Shown here one piece after another: positions 23,873 through 34,080 of a DNA stretch of 64,000 nt (positions within the stretch are counted from its first letter, which is position 1; the number at the start of each line of letters is the position of its first letter). This DNA is from Thermosediminibacter oceani DSM 16646 (lineage in GTDB: Bacteria > Bacillota > Thermosediminibacteria > Thermosediminibacterales > Thermosediminibacteraceae), in assembly GCF_000144645.1 (NCBI RefSeq), contig NC_014377.1, forward strand, positions 868,001 to 932,000. Reading direction: 5' to 3'. The notes below the pieces were generated by a model. The model was not told where the DNA came from, ran no database searches, and saw only the letters and a list, made by a program, of their open reading frames with translations. The position numbers and the translations under genes were made by a program.

Positions 23873-25675
23873 ATGACAATACCGCAGGAGAGGATCAGAA
23901 ATTTCTGTATTATCGCTCATATAGACCACGGCAAATCCACCCTGGCCGACAGGCTTTTGGAATATACAGGCACCATACCGGAGAGAAAGATGGAAGATCA
24001 GATACTCGATAGGATGGATCTGGAAAGGGAACGCGGCATCACCATTAAAGCTCAGGCGGTCCGGATGATTTATCGAGCTGATGATGGGAAGGATTACCTT
24101 TTAAATTTGATAGATACCCCCGGACATGTTGATTTCAATTATGAGGTATCCAGGAGCCTGGCCGCCTGTGAAGGAGCCCTGCTGGTGGTAGACGCATCCC
24201 AAGGCATAGAAGCCCAGACTCTAGCAAATACCTATCTTGCCCTTGAGCACGACCTGGAGATAGTGCCCGTGATAAATAAAATAGATCTCCCCAGCGCCAA
24301 TCCGGATGGCGTAAAACGGGAAATCGAAGATATTATCGGTCTTCCGGCCGATGATGCGCTTCTCGTTTCTGCCAAGGAAGGAATCGGCATAAAGGAGGTT
24401 CTGGAAGCGGTCGTAAAGAGGATTCCTCCACCTAAAGGGTCGGAAGATGAACCGCTCAGGGCGTTGATCTTCGACTCCCTGTACGACTCCTATAAAGGTG
24501 CAATAGCTTTCGTGCGGGTGATGGAAGGTAGAATAGAACCCGGCCAGAAGATAAAGATGATGTCTACAGGAAGGACCTTCGAAGTTACCGAGGTGGGTAT
24601 TTTCAGTCCCGATATGGTAAGCACCGATAGCCTGCGGGCTGGCGAAGTGGGGTACGTGGTGGCGGGTATAAAAAATGTAAAGGACACCCGCGTGGGAGAC
24701 ACCATCACCAATGCGGAAAATCCAGCGGAAAAACCGCTGCCAGGGTATAAAAAAGCGGTGCCTATGGTTTTCAGCGGCGTATATCCGGCCGATGGAGAGG
24801 ATTACGAAAAGCTAAGAGAAGCCCTTGAGAAGTTGCAGCTGAACGATGCGGCACTGTTTTTCGAACCCGAGACTTCGGCGGCCCTTGGTTTTGGTTTCCG
24901 GTGCGGATTTCTGGGGTTGCTCCATATGGAGGTCATTCAGGAGCGCCTGGAGAGGGAGTACGGTATAAATCTGATCACAACGGCCCCGAGCGTTGTATAC
25001 CGGGTAAAGAAAACCGACGGCCAAGAAATAACGGTGGACAACCCCACGAATTTCCCCGACCCTTCGAAGATAGAATACATCGAGGAACCGTACGTAGAAG
25101 CTTCCATTATGCTTCCATCGGATTACGTGGGTGCGGTTATGGAACTCTGCCAGGAAAAGCGCGGCATTTTCAAAGATATGCAGTATATAAACGAAAAAAG
25201 GGTTATAATGCGCTATGATGTACCGCTGGCCGAAATAATTTACGATTTCTTCGATCAGCTTAAATCCCGCACCAGAGGATACGCGTCATTGGATTACGAA
25301 TTTACCGGTTATAAAAAATCCGAGCTCTGTAAGGTAGATATCCTCATAAACGGAGAGATCGTGGATGCCCTTTCCTTTATAGTCCATAAAGATAAAGCCT
25401 ACGCCAGGGCAAGGCTGCTGGTGGAAAAACTGCGGGATGTAATCCCAAGACAGCTGTTTGAAATTCCGATACAGGCAGCCATCGGCGGCCGGATAATCGC
25501 GAGGGAGACTATAAAAGCGCTCAGGAAGAACGTGCTTGCCAAGTGTTACGGTGGGGATGTGACGCGGAAGAAAAAGCTTTTGGAAAAACAGAAGGAAGGC
25601 AAAAAGAGGATGCGGCAGCTGGGTAAGGTGGAAGTGCCGCAGGAGGCCTTTATGTCGGTGTTAAAAATGGGGTAA
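23873..25675 (+). CDS. lepA: Elongation factor 4 (LepA)
   Basis: The 600-residue translational GTPase includes G1 [10 protein letters not shown]3 DTPGHVDF and G4 NKIDLPSA in an EF-G-like G domain. Domains II and III, a C-terminal V-like domain and the LepA-specific C-terminal domain ([18 protein letters not shown], ending in [10 protein letters not shown]) follow. It back-translocates or remodels stalled ribosomes and helps in ribosome biogenesis. Length is exactly typical. ATG follows GAGGGGGAACCTCC. hemW starts six bases later, the usual lepA-hemW pair. Confidence 0.96.
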   Translation: MTIPQERIRNFCIIAHIDHGKSTLADRLLEYTGTIPERKMEDQILDRMDLERERGITIKAQAVRMIYRADDGKDYLLNLIDTPGHVDFNYEVSRSLAACEGALLVVDASQGIEAQTLANTYLALEHDLEIVPVINKIDLPSANPDGVKREIEDIIGLPADDALLVSAKEGIGIKEVLEAVVKRIPPPKGSEDEPLRALIFDSLYDSYKGAIAFVRVMEGRIEPGQKIKMMSTGRTFEVTEVGIFSPDMVSTDSLRAGEVGYVVAGIKNVKDTRVGDTITNAENPAEKPLPGYKKAVPMVFSGVYPADGEDYEKLREALEKLQLNDAALFFEPETSAALGFGFRCGFLGLLHMEVIQERLEREYGINLITTAPSVVYRVKKTDGQEITVDNPTNFPDPSKIEYIEEPYVEASIMLPSDYVGAVMELCQEKRGIFKDMQYINEKRVIMRYDVPLAEIIYDFFDQLKSRTRGYASLDYEFTGYKKSELCKVDILINGEIVDALSFIVHKDKAYARARLLVEKLRDVIPRQLFEIPIQAAIGGRIIARETIKALRKNVLAKCYGGDVTRKKKLLEKQKEGKKRMRQLGKVEVPQEAFMSVLKMG

Positions 25676-25680
25676 ATGCT

Positions 25681-26805
25681 ATGAAAGAATTGGCCCTTTA
25701 CGTTCACATTCCTTTTTGTGTAAAAAAATGTGCTTACTGCGATTTCAATTCTTATGCTGAAACAGAATCTATACCTCTTTATGTGGATTCCCTAAAAAGG
25801 GAAATTTCTTTTTACTCGGGCATAAATCGGATCGTTACCAGTATTTATATAGGCGGTGGGACTCCCACCGTTTTAAGTGAAGGGGATTTGACCTCGATCA
25901 TAGAAACCATCTACGGAGCTTTTAATATAAGTGCCTCTCTTGAATTCACCGTAGAGGCCAACCCCGAGACTCTGTCGCGGAGGAAACTGGCGGTATTGAG
26001 GGATGCAGGGGTTAACCGGCTGAGTATGGGCTTGCAGGCATTTCAGGACGAGCTCTTGAAAATAATGGGCAGGATTCACACCGCAAAGGGTTTTGAGGAA
26101 AAGTTTATAATTGCCAGGGAAGAGGGGTTTGACAACATAAACGTGGATTTGATATTTGGGCTGCCCAATCAGAGCGTGGATGACTTCAGGTATTCGTTGG
26201 GAAGGCTGGCGGATTTATCCCCGGAACATGTGTCCTGTTACGGCCTCACCGTGGAGGAAGGGACGGAGTTTTACAGGCTACAAAAAGAGGGCCGGCTCCC
26301 CCTTCCTTCCGAGGACGAGGAAAGGAAGATGTACCATACGGCAAGAGAGATTTTGAAGGAGCGGGGATATTCGCATTACGAAATCTCCAATTTTGCAAAG
26401 CCCGGCAGGGAGTGCCGGCATAATTTAGTGTACTGGACTTACGGCGAATACCTGGGCCTCGGTGCCGGGGCCCACTCTTTTATGGACGGTGTAAGGTTTT
26501 ATAACGCTTACGGTATCAGAGATTATGCCGAAAGAGTAAGAAGCAGGGGTAAGGGTGTGGAAGGAGAGGAGTCCCTCTCGCTGGAGGAACAGCAATCTGA
26601 ATTCATGATACTCGGACTGAGGTTGATTAAGGGCGTTAGAAAGGCCGAATTTTACAAAAGATTCGGGAAGGATCCGGATTCGGTTTACGGCAGCGTCCTG
26701 GAGTTGTTAAAAAAGAAGGAACTTGTCACCGAAGATGGGGAATATATAAGACTTACCGAAAGGGGCCTTGACCTGGCCAATGAAGCCTTTGTGGAATTTT
26801 TGTGA
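25681..26805 (+). CDS. hemW: Radical SAM protein HemW (heme chaperone-like)
   Basis: This 374-residue protein has the radical SAM cluster motif CVKKCAYC (C-x3-C-x2-C) near residues 12-19, then IGGGTPTVL, the SAM-binding glycine motif. A C-terminal HemN-like winged domain follows (EYLGLGAGAHSF). It lacks the extra N-terminal Cys of true coproporphyrinogen dehydrogenase HemN and matches HemW, which binds heme and inserts it into targets. The ATG is six bases after lepA. As no heme synthesis genes lie here, the position is syntenic rather than functional. Confidence 0.92.
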   Translation: MKELALYVHIPFCVKKCAYCDFNSYAETESIPLYVDSLKREISFYSGINRIVTSIYIGGGTPTVLSEGDLTSIIETIYGAFNISASLEFTVEANPETLSRRKLAVLRDAGVNRLSMGLQAFQDELLKIMGRIHTAKGFEEKFIIAREEGFDNINVDLIFGLPNQSVDDFRYSLGRLADLSPEHVSCYGLTVEEGTEFYRLQKEGRLPLPSEDEERKMYHTAREILKERGYSHYEISNFAKPGRECRHNLVYWTYGEYLGLGAGAHSFMDGVRFYNAYGIRDYAERVRSRGKGVEGEESLSLEEQQSEFMILGLRLIKGVRKAEFYKRFGKDPDSVYGSVLELLKKKELVTEDGEYIRLTERGLDLANEAFVEFL

Positions 26806-26815
26806 GGGACGTAGC

Positions 26816-27691
26816 ATGAAATTTGTAGTAGACGAAACTTCGCAGGGGTTAACGGTTGGAGAATTTCTCAAAGCCAACGGGTTTTCCAGTAGAACAATAA
26901 GAAGGTTAAAACTCGGAGGAAAAATTTTAATAAACGGTGTTCCGGCATATACAAATACGAGGATAAGTTGCAATGATGTGATAGAGGTAGATTTGACTGA
27001 AAAATCCGGTATAGTGCCTTCACCGGTACCGATAAACATTTTATACGAGGATGATCATATAATTGTATTAAATAAACAACCCGGAGTTGTTGTACATCCA
27101 ACGGCATTTCATTACAACGATACGATTGCCAACGGCGTTATCTATTACCTAAACCAAAAAGGCAAGAAGGGAGGCTTTCACCCGGTAAATCGTTTGGACA
27201 GGGATACCACGGGGGTTTTGATAATAGCCCTCAGCCAGCATATGCACAACCTCATACAAACCCATGGCAGGATGAAAAAAAGATATATCGCCGTTGTTGA
27301 AGGTGTTGTAAAAGAGAACGAAGGAGTAATTGTTGAACCGATTGCGCGGAGGGAAGGAAGTCTGATCGAAAGATGCGTTTCTGAAAAAGGGCAAAAAGCT
27401 ATAACGCGTTTTAAAGTAGTGAAGAGACTAAAAGATTTGACTGTACTGGATATAGAACCGGTTACTGGCCGGACGCATCAGATAAGAGTGCATTTAAGCT
27501 TCAAAGGTCATCCGGTAGCAGGGGATACTCTTTATGGAGGTAAAAACGATAGAATAAAGAGGCAAGCCCTTCACTGTGCCGAGATGACTTTCTTTTATCC
27601 CGTAACGGGCACTTATTTATCCTTTAAAGCTCCTTTACCGGAAGATATGGTTAATCTCATAAATTCCACTCCGTATCTAAGGTTCTCTTGA
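26816..27691 (+). CDS. RluA-family 23S rRNA/tRNA pseudouridine synthase
   Basis: The 291-residue enzyme has an N-terminal S4 RNA-binding domain (SSRTIRRLKLGGKILINGV) and the RluA catalytic motif VNRLDRDTTGVLI with the nucleophilic Asp. The GRTHQIRVHL motif follows near the C terminus. It converts specific uridines in rRNA or tRNA to pseudouridine; the site (RluC, RluD or RluA type) cannot be decided. ATG at 26816 stands behind GAGGGACGTAGC. It lies between hemW and hrcA, where most Firmicutes have no such gene, and its stop codon is within the hrcA -35 element. Confidence 0.9.
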   Translation: MKFVVDETSQGLTVGEFLKANGFSSRTIRRLKLGGKILINGVPAYTNTRISCNDVIEVDLTEKSGIVPSPVPINILYEDDHIIVLNKQPGVVVHPTAFHYNDTIANGVIYYLNQKGKKGGFHPVNRLDRDTTGVLIIALSQHMHNLIQTHGRMKKRYIAVVEGVVKENEGVIVEPIARREGSLIERCVSEKGQKAITRFKVVKRLKDLTVLDIEPVTGRTHQIRVHLSFKGHPVAGDTLYGGKNDRIKRQALHCAEMTFFYPVTGTYLSFKAPLPEDMVNLINSTPYLRFS

Positions 27692-27716
27692 CAAAGGAAA
27701 TGCGAAGTGATATTTA
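27688..27716 (+). promoter_or_regulatory. Sigma-A-type promoter of the hrcA heat-shock operon
   Basis: A consensus TTGACA (27688-27693) is followed by a 17-base spacer and TATTTA (27711-27716). CIRCE begins 13 bases after the -10, so a bound HrcA dimer would cover the initial transcribed region. Confidence 0.8.
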
Positions 27717-27729
27717 TTTAAGTAGGATT

Positions 27730-27756
27730 TTAGCACTCTCGGAACGAGAGTGCTAA
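27730..27756 (+). promoter_or_regulatory. CIRCE operator (HrcA binding site)
   Basis: TTAGCACTC, nine bases, then GAGTGCTAA is an exact match to the CIRCE consensus. HrcA binds this inverted repeat and represses the operon at normal temperature. The hrcA start is 20 bases downstream. Confidence 0.97.
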
Positions 27757-27776
27757 TTTAAAGAGGTGCTTTTCGT

Positions 27777-28808
27777 ATGCTGGACGATAGGAAAATAAAG
27801 ATCCTGAGGGCTATAGTGGTTGATTATATCGCCACCGCCGAGCCCGTAGGGTCAAGGACTATCGCCAGAAAATACCATATGGGGATAAGTCCGGCTACAA
27901 TAAGGAACGAAATGGCCGACCTGGAAGAACTCGGGTATATAGCCCAGCCGTACACATCGGCGGGGAGAATTCCGTCCGATAAAGGATACAGGTTTTATGT
28001 GGATTTTTTAATGCCCGTAGTTAATCTGAGCGAAAATGAAATCAATGCAATACATCAAATATTCAAAAAGAGGATAAAGGAACTGGAAGACTTAATAGAG
28101 GAAACAAGCCGGGTTATATCAAACCTGACCAATTACACCACGGTCATACTGGGGCCTCAGCTGCACGACAGCCGGTTAAAGCACGTTGAGATTCTCAGGC
28201 TGGAAAAAGGAAAGGGCCTTTTGATTATGGTGACCAATTACGGCACTATCGTGCACCAGATTATCGAGCTGCCCCAAAACCTAAAGGATTCCGACCTTAC
28301 CCGTATTTCTAACCTGTTCAACAAATACCTGGTGGAAAAGACCGTGGAAGAAATAACCCCGGACTACATGAATCGCATAAAAAACGAGATGAGGGAATAT
28401 GAGGAAGCACTAAAATCCTTTATCCAAGTATTGATTGAGAGACTCCAGGAGGTCAAGGAAAGCGGCAAAGTGTTTTCCAGCGGGAGCTCAAGGATGCTGG
28501 ACTTTCCTGAATTTAAGGACGTAGAAAAAGCGAGGAACTTTCTGTCTCTCATCGAAGAAGAAGACTTCATAATAAGAGTGTTAAAATCTACCTCAAAGCC
28601 GAACCGAATCACGATCAGCATAGGCAACGAAAACCCATGGAAGGAGCTCCAGGAGTTCAGCATTATAACCACCAATTTTAAGGTTGGCGGCAAGAGTCTT
28701 GGCATTTTCGGCGTTATAGGTCCGACCAGGATGGACTACTCAAAAGTCGTATCCATCCTGAACAAAGTGGAGGATTACCTGAACGAAACCCTTTCTACTT
28801 TGATTTAA
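27777..28808 (+). CDS. hrcA: Heat-inducible transcription repressor HrcA
   Basis: The 343-residue repressor has an N-terminal winged helix (VGSRTIARKYHMGISPATIRNEM, about 22-45), a central GAF-like domain (TTVILGPQL) and a C-terminal dimerisation segment (SLGIFGVIGPTRMDYSKVV). It binds CIRCE as a dimer. In Bacillus its activity depends on GroEL, which couples free chaperonin to repression. Here the gene directly downstream encodes an archaeal-type chaperonin, not GroEL. ATG follows AAAGAGGTG. The gene heads the operon and should repress itself. Confidence 0.95.
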   Translation: MLDDRKIKILRAIVVDYIATAEPVGSRTIARKYHMGISPATIRNEMADLEELGYIAQPYTSAGRIPSDKGYRFYVDFLMPVVNLSENEINAIHQIFKKRIKELEDLIEETSRVISNLTNYTTVILGPQLHDSRLKHVEILRLEKGKGLLIMVTNYGTIVHQIIELPQNLKDSDLTRISNLFNKYLVEKTVEEITPDYMNRIKNEMREYEEALKSFIQVLIERLQEVKESGKVFSSGSSRMLDFPEFKDVEKARNFLSLIEEEDFIIRVLKSTSKPNRITISIGNENPWKELQEFSIITTNFKVGGKSLGIFGVIGPTRMDYSKVVSILNKVEDYLNETLSTLI

Positions 28809-28825
28809 CCGGGGAGGTAGTAATA

Positions 28826-30412
28826 TTGAGCTTTAAAAACAACAACAGCCAGGAAATCGACGAAAAGTTCGCCGCTTTTTTGACGAATTCCAATGCCATA
28901 AGAGCGGTATCTTCGGCAGTGGAAGGCACCATAGGCCCCAAAGGCCTTGACATCATGTTGGTGGACCGGTTCGGAGAGGTCACCATAACCAACGATGGTG
29001 TAACCATATTGAAGCTCATGGATATTAACCACCCTGCTGCAAAAATGTTGATAAACATAGCCAAAGCCCAGCAGGAAGAAGTTGGGGACGGAACCACCAC
29101 CGCTACTATAATGGCCGGTGCTATGGTTTCGGAGGGAGTCAACCAGATAATAAGAGGAGTTCCCGTAGCCAGGGTCATCGAGGGAATTAAATACGGGGTA
29201 AGGAGGGCTCAAGAACTTCTCCAGTCTAAGTCCATTCCTGTAAAAGGCATGGATGACCCTGCGCTAAAAAATATCGCCTTTATTGCCGGCAGGGAACACG
29301 AAGACATTGCGGAGCTGGTCACTCAGGCCGCAAAGCTCATCGGCGAAGAAAAGCTAAAGGAGAGGAACTTCAAACTAAGAGATATCGTAATGGCGAGGGA
29401 GGGAGCCGAGAACGAAGTTTTTCTCGGTATTATCGTAGACAAGGAAAAGGTCAATAAACAGATGCCCAAGGAGATTAACGACGTTAGGGTGATGGTTATA
29501 GACGATGCCCTGGAGCCGGAGAAGATAGAGGAGGAAGCCCTGGGCACCGAAGCCGGTTTTGCCCGTTACCTGGCCTTGAGGGAAGAGTTCAAACAAAATA
29601 TACAAAAACTTATAGATCTTAAGGTCAACCTGGTCCTGGTGGGCAAGGGCATCTGCGACGAGGCCCAGGAGATGCTGACCGACGCAGGTGTAATAGCCCT
29701 GGAGAGGGTATCAACCAGAGACCTGGAAAAGGTGGCGGAACATACCGGGGCCAGGATAATCAAGCGCATGGGTCTTAAAAAGCCCGTCGAAGAGATAAGA
29801 AATTACATAGGAGAGGCGGAGAGGGCCTACGAAGACGAAAAGCTGGAGCACATAAGGATCGTGGGAGGCAAAGGCAAACCCATGGCTACCATCCTCGTGG
29901 GTGCAGCCACCGCCGAAATAGTCGGCGAACGGGAGAGGATTGCAAAGGATGCGGCCTCTTCTCTGCAGGCAGCCGTAAAAGGCGGCATAGTGCCGGGGGG
30001 TGGAGCTGTGGAGGTGGCCGTTGCCAGGGAGCTGGAAAAAGAGAGGGAGAAGGTAAAGGGAATGGCCTCCTACGGCATCGATTGCGTTATCGCAGCACTC
30101 AAGCGGCCGCTGGCTCAGATAGTTTACAATGCTGGTTTTAACCCGCTGGAAAAACTGGAAGAGGTAATTTATACCCAAGCGGAAAAAGCGAGCGATGCAA
30201 TAGGCGTCAATTGCGATACCGGGGAGCTTGCGGATATGTTACAGCTCGGCGTAATCGATCCGACGCTGGTAAAAACCCATGCCGTTAAAGCGGCGGGAGA
30301 AATAGCACAAGCCATACTGAGGATCGATACTATTATCAAAAAACGGGACGAGGGGCCTGCAGCAAAGGGAGCTTCAGAATCGGTAGCCGGCATGGGAGAA
30401 ATGGACTTTTGA
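28826..30412 (+). CDS. Group III (thermosome-like) chaperonin in the dnaK operon
   Basis: This 528-residue protein is a chaperonin of the archaeal/eukaryotic CCT kind, not GroEL. Group II-type motifs are NDGVTIL (56-62), GDGTTT (87-92), a lid-bearing apical domain, GGIVPGGGAVEVAVA near 385-400 and GVIDP near residue 475. The C-terminal tail GMGEMDF is thermosome-like. It should fold proteins as a double ring with a built-in lid and needs no GroES. TTG start behind GGGGAGG, 17 bases after hrcA. Such chaperonins within bacterial dnaK operons were described from Carboxydothermus and relatives (Techtmann and Robb, group III). Confidence 0.95.
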   Translation: MSFKNNNSQEIDEKFAAFLTNSNAIRAVSSAVEGTIGPKGLDIMLVDRFGEVTITNDGVTILKLMDINHPAAKMLINIAKAQQEEVGDGTTTATIMAGAMVSEGVNQIIRGVPVARVIEGIKYGVRRAQELLQSKSIPVKGMDDPALKNIAFIAGREHEDIAELVTQAAKLIGEEKLKERNFKLRDIVMAREGAENEVFLGIIVDKEKVNKQMPKEINDVRVMVIDDALEPEKIEEEALGTEAGFARYLALREEFKQNIQKLIDLKVNLVLVGKGICDEAQEMLTDAGVIALERVSTRDLEKVAEHTGARIIKRMGLKKPVEEIRNYIGEAERAYEDEKLEHIRIVGGKGKPMATILVGAATAEIVGERERIAKDAASSLQAAVKGGIVPGGGAVEVAVARELEKEREKVKGMASYGIDCVIAALKRPLAQIVYNAGFNPLEKLEEVIYTQAEKASDAIGVNCDTGELADMLQLGVIDPTLVKTHAVKAAGEIAQAILRIDTIIKKRDEGPAAKGASESVAGMGEMDF

Positions 30413-30427
30413 TGAGAGGTGATTCTT

Positions 30428-30997
30428 TTGACTGAAAAACCCAATGAAAACCTGGAATGCGAAAGCGCACCCGAGAACGATGAAGCAAAAAGTCAGGAAG
30501 GCGCGATTTCGGATTCGGAGCATGAAAACGTCTCGGAAACCGAAGAACTGAAAAAAGCCCTGGAGGAAAAGGAAAAGGAGGCGGCTGAATATAAAGAGCG
30601 ATGGATGAAGGCCCTGGCCGATTACGATAATTTAAAGAAGCGATTCCAGAAGGAGATCGAGGAAATACACCTTTATGCGGGAGAACAGCTGATAAAGGAT
30701 ATTCTCCCCGTGTTGGACAACTTCGAAAGGGCCTTAAATTCCATCAAGGACACCGAAAGCTCTACATACGATGGCGTAAAACTCATATATAATCAGATGA
30801 AAAACGTGTTGAACAAGTACGGGGTTCGGGAAATAGAGGCCGAAGGTAAACCCTTCGACCCGCACTTCCACGAGGCAATGATGAAGGTTGAAAGCGACGA
30901 GTACGAAACCGATACAGTTGTAGAAGTCTTCCAGAAGGGTTATACTTATCATTCTAAGGTTATAAGACCCTGTTTGGTCAAAGTTGCAAAAAAATAA
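30428..30997 (+). CDS. grpE: DnaK nucleotide-exchange factor GrpE
   Basis: This 189-residue protein releases ADP from DnaK. It has an acidic, disordered N terminus, a long coiled coil (about 40-85), the GrpE dimer region LADYDNLKKRFQKE, and the C-terminal beta domain ending ...SKVIRPCLVKVAKK. The family motif LPVLDNFERAL is present. TTG at 30428 lies six bases after GAGAGGTG; a GTG within the SD also reads in frame. It sits 15 bases after the chaperonin gene and is followed by dnaK, so the chaperone set is cotranscribed. Confidence 0.94.
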   Translation: MTEKPNENLECESAPENDEAKSQEGAISDSEHENVSETEELKKALEEKEKEAAEYKERWMKALADYDNLKKRFQKEIEEIHLYAGEQLIKDILPVLDNFERALNSIKDTESSTYDGVKLIYNQMKNVLNKYGVREIEAEGKPFDPHFHEAMMKVESDEYETDTVVEVFQKGYTYHSKVIRPCLVKVAKK

Positions 30998-31012
30998 CGG
31001 AGGTGGCATCTC

Positions 31013-32869
31013 ATGGGTAAGATTATTGGCATAGATCTTGGTACGACTAACTCTGTCGCTGCTTACATTGAAGGCGGCCAGCCTGTGATAATACCCAACG
31101 CCGAGGGTTCAAGGCTCACCCCGTCGGTCGTCGCTTTTACCAAGGACGGTCAGCGGCTGGTCGGTCAGATGGCCAAGAGGCAGGCGATACTCAACCCGGA
31201 GAGAACCGTGATATCGATTAAAAGGCACATGGGGACCGATTACAAGGTGAACATAGACGGCAAGCTCTATACCCCCCAGGAGATTTCAGCGATGATTTTG
31301 CAGAAAATAAAACAGGATGCGGAAGCATACCTGGGGGAAAAGGTAACCCAGGCGGTAATTACAGTGCCGGCGTATTTTACCGACAGCCAGCGGCAGGCTA
31401 CCAAAGATGCTGGTAGAATAGCCGGTCTCGAAGTATTGAGAATAATAAACGAGCCCACAGCGGCCGCTTTAGCCTACGGCCTGGATAAAGGGGATGACCA
31501 AATTATTCTGGTCTTCGACCTAGGCGGCGGTACTTTCGATGTGTCCATCCTCGAACTCGGAGACGGAGTCTTCGAAGTAAAGGCGACCAGCGGCAACAAC
31601 CGCCTGGGAGGCGACGATTTCGACCAGAGGATAATCGACTATATAGCCGGCGAGTTCTACAAAGAACACGGTATAGATCTGAGGAAAGACGGCATGGCGC
31701 TGCAAAGACTGAAAGAGGCAGCGGAAAAGGCTAAAATAGAGCTTTCCAGCGTACTCGAGACCACTATCAGCCTACCCTTCATTACAGCTGATGCCAGCGG
31801 ACCCAAGCATATAGAGATGACGCTTACCAGGGCAAAATTCGAAGAGCTAACCAGGGATCTGGTCGAGGCTACAATGGGGCCCACAGAACAAGCGCTCAAG
31901 GATGCCGGATTGAGACCGGAGGATATCGACAAGATTATCCTGGTGGGTGGTTCAACACGTATACCGGCAGTGCAGGAAGCTATAAAGCAATTCCTGGGTA
32001 AAGAGCCGCATAAGGGCGTCAATCCTGACGAAGTAGTAGCAATGGGTGCCGCTATCCAGGCAGGCGTGCTGGCCGGAGAAGTGCGCGACGTGGTTCTCCT
32101 CGATGTGACGCCCCTCTCGCTGGGTATAGAGACGCTCGGCGGTGTGTTTACAAAGATAATCGAGAGAAATACCACGATTCCGGTTTCCAGAAGCCAGATC
32201 TTCACGACGGCTGCCGATGGGCAGACTGCCGTGGATATTCACGTGTTACAGGGCGAAAGGCCTATGGCGGCCGACAACGTGACTCTTGGCAGGTTCCAGC
32301 TTACGGGTATTCCGCCGGCTCCCAGAGGGGTACCGCGTATAGAAGTCAAGTTTGACATAGACGTAAACGGTATAGTGCACGTTTCGGCAAAGGATCTGGG
32401 TACCGGCAAGGAACAGAAGATCACCATTACCTCTTCCACCAACTTAAAAGAAGAAGAAATACAGAGAATGATCAGGGATGCAGAAAAATACGCCGAAGAG
32501 GACAGAAAGAGAAAGGAAAAAGTCGAAGCGAAGAACCACGCCGACTCGCTTATTTATCAGTCAGAGAAGATGCTCAATGAACTTAAGGATAAGATAAAAC
32601 CGGAAGAAGCGGAAAAGGTGAGAAAAGAAATCGAAAACGTGAAAAAGGCAATAGAAAGTGACGATGTAGAAAAGATTAAGAAAGCCACCGATGACCTTAC
32701 CAAAGCGTTCTATGATATTTCTTCAAGGCTCTACGGCTCTCAGGAAGCCCAGGGCAACCCCGGCCCCGGCGCCGGTGGTTTTCAGGCGGGAACAGCCACA
32801 GGCGGGGGAAATGACGAAAAAGTGGTAGACGCCGATTACAAGTTTGTAAACGAGGATGATAAAAAGTAG
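31013..32869 (+). CDS. dnaK: Molecular chaperone DnaK (Hsp70)
   Basis: The 618-residue Hsp70 has an N-terminal ATPase domain with [21 protein letters not shown] and [12 protein letters not shown]. The substrate-binding domain ([13 protein letters not shown]) and helical lid follow, and the Gly-rich tail ends in [13 protein letters not shown] in place of the E.coli EEVKDKK. It binds unfolded polypeptides with DnaJ and GrpE. The 24-residue loop found in the ATPase domain of Gram-negative DnaK is absent, as expected for Gram-positives. ATG follows GGAGGTGGCATC. A hairpin with T-tract separates it from dnaJ. Confidence 0.97.
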   Translation: MGKIIGIDLGTTNSVAAYIEGGQPVIIPNAEGSRLTPSVVAFTKDGQRLVGQMAKRQAILNPERTVISIKRHMGTDYKVNIDGKLYTPQEISAMILQKIKQDAEAYLGEKVTQAVITVPAYFTDSQRQATKDAGRIAGLEVLRIINEPTAAALAYGLDKGDDQIILVFDLGGGTFDVSILELGDGVFEVKATSGNNRLGGDDFDQRIIDYIAGEFYKEHGIDLRKDGMALQRLKEAAEKAKIELSSVLETTISLPFITADASGPKHIEMTLTRAKFEELTRDLVEATMGPTEQALKDAGLRPEDIDKIILVGGSTRIPAVQEAIKQFLGKEPHKGVNPDEVVAMGAAIQAGVLAGEVRDVVLLDVTPLSLGIETLGGVFTKIIERNTTIPVSRSQIFTTAADGQTAVDIHVLQGERPMAADNVTLGRFQLTGIPPAPRGVPRIEVKFDIDVNGIVHVSAKDLGTGKEQKITITSSTNLKEEEIQRMIRDAEKYAEEDRKRKEKVEAKNHADSLIYQSEKMLNELKDKIKPEEAEKVRKEIENVKKAIESDDVEKIKKATDDLTKAFYDISSRLYGSQEAQGNPGPGAGGFQAGTATGGGNDEKVVDADYKFVNEDDKK

Positions 32870-32871
32870 GC

Positions 32872-32900
32872 AGTCAGCCCTTTTTTGGGCTGACTTTTAT
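32872..32900 (+). terminator. Intercistronic terminator/attenuator between dnaK and dnaJ
   Basis: AGTCAGCCC (32872-32880) pairs perfectly with GGGCTGACT (32887-32895) and TTTTATT follows. It probably ends part of the transcripts, giving less dnaJ than dnaK mRNA; an RNA-stabilising role is the other possibility. Confidence 0.75.
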
Positions 32901-32914
32901 TGGAGTGATACCTG

Positions 32915-34063
32915 TTGAGCAAGAAGGATTATTACGAAATTCTCGGGGTAAGCAGGGAAGCCACGGAAGACGAGATTAAAAAAGCATACAGGAAACTCGC
33001 CAGGCAGTACCATCCGGACGTTAACAAAAGCCCCGATGCGGCCGAAAAGTTTAAGGAAATCAACGAAGCCTACGCGGTGCTGAGCGACCCCCAGAAAAGG
33101 GCTATGTACGATAGATTCGGCCACGCCGGGGTGGACCCGAATGCTGCGCAAGGTGGGTTCAGCGGCGGAGGCTTCGGAGATTTCAGCGATTTCGATTTTG
33201 GCAGGGACATTTTCGGTGACATATTTGAGAGCTTTTTCGGCGGTGGTTTCGGCCAGACCCACAAAAAGGGTCCGGTGCCCGGAGCCGACGTGAGGTACGA
33301 CCTTGAAATCACGTTGGAAGAGGCCGCTTTCGGAGTCGAAAAGGAGATCGAAGTATTCCGTACCGAAACCTGTCCCAAGTGCCGTGGCAGCGGGGCAAAG
33401 CCGGGGACGGGCTCCAGGACCTGTCCCGCCTGCGGTGGGACGGGCCAGGTTAAGCAAATGCAGAGCACGCCTTTCGGCAGGTATATCAGCATTACTACCT
33501 GCGGACGGTGCGGCGGCAGCGGTACCGTGATAGAAGAGCCTTGCCCCGAGTGCCGCGGATCGGGCCATGTCAGAGTAGCACGCAAGATAAAGGTAAAAAT
33601 ACCTCCGGGAGTCGATACGGGCTCGCGCCTCAGACTTAGCGGCGAGGGCGAGCCCGGGATCAGGGGCGGTCCGGCCGGGGACCTCTATGTAATCATTCAC
33701 GTGAAACCTCACCGGCTTTTTGTGCGCCAGGGGGACGATCTCATTTATGAGGCTCCGGTATCTTTCGTCCAGGCGGCTCTCGGCGATGAGATAGAAGTTC
33801 CCACCCTTGACGGCCGGGTAAAATTAAAAATCCCCGAAGGAACCCAGCCGGGTACAAAATTTAGGATCAAGGGTAAAGGAATGCCTCACCTTAAGGGTTA
33901 CGGGCGCGGTGATTTGCATGTAAAGGTGAATGTGGTAATCCCCAGAAAACTGAGCGACAAGCAGAGAGAGCTATTGAAAAAGTTTGCTGAGATCAGCGGT
34001 GAGGATATAAAAAAACAGTCTAAGGGATTTTTTGATAAGATGAGAGACGCCTTTGGCGTATGA
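32915..34063 (+). CDS. dnaJ: Co-chaperone DnaJ (Hsp40)
   Basis: The 382-residue DnaJ has a J domain at 1-70 with the HPD motif (QYHPDVNK) and a Gly/Phe-rich linker (about 75-115). Four zinc-binding repeats follow ([32 protein letters not shown]), then the C-terminal substrate-binding domains ([23 protein letters not shown]). It delivers clients to DnaK and stimulates its ATPase. TTG at 32915 follows TTGGAGTGATACC. A hairpin upstream may lower its expression relative to dnaK. prmA follows after 17 bases. Confidence 0.96.
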   Translation: MSKKDYYEILGVSREATEDEIKKAYRKLARQYHPDVNKSPDAAEKFKEINEAYAVLSDPQKRAMYDRFGHAGVDPNAAQGGFSGGGFGDFSDFDFGRDIFGDIFESFFGGGFGQTHKKGPVPGADVRYDLEITLEEAAFGVEKEIEVFRTETCPKCRGSGAKPGTGSRTCPACGGTGQVKQMQSTPFGRYISITTCGRCGGSGTVIEEPCPECRGSGHVRVARKIKVKIPPGVDTGSRLRLSGEGEPGIRGGPAGDLYVIIHVKPHRLFVRQGDDLIYEAPVSFVQAALGDEIEVPTLDGRVKLKIPEGTQPGTKFRIKGKGMPHLKGYGRGDLHVKVNVVIPRKLSDKQRELLKKFAEISGEDIKKQSKGFFDKMRDAFGV

Positions 34064-34080
34064 ATGGCGGGAGGAAAAAA

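Noticed and set aside
31657-32205. A 182-codon minus-strand frame across dnaK.
   Set aside because: Antisense shadow of a strongly conserved gene; low-complexity Ser-rich translation.
32897-33712. A 271-codon minus-strand frame across dnaJ.
   Set aside because: It lies antisense to an intact dnaJ. GC-rich third positions of the Gly/Cys-rich repeats keep it open; there is no SD or known domain.
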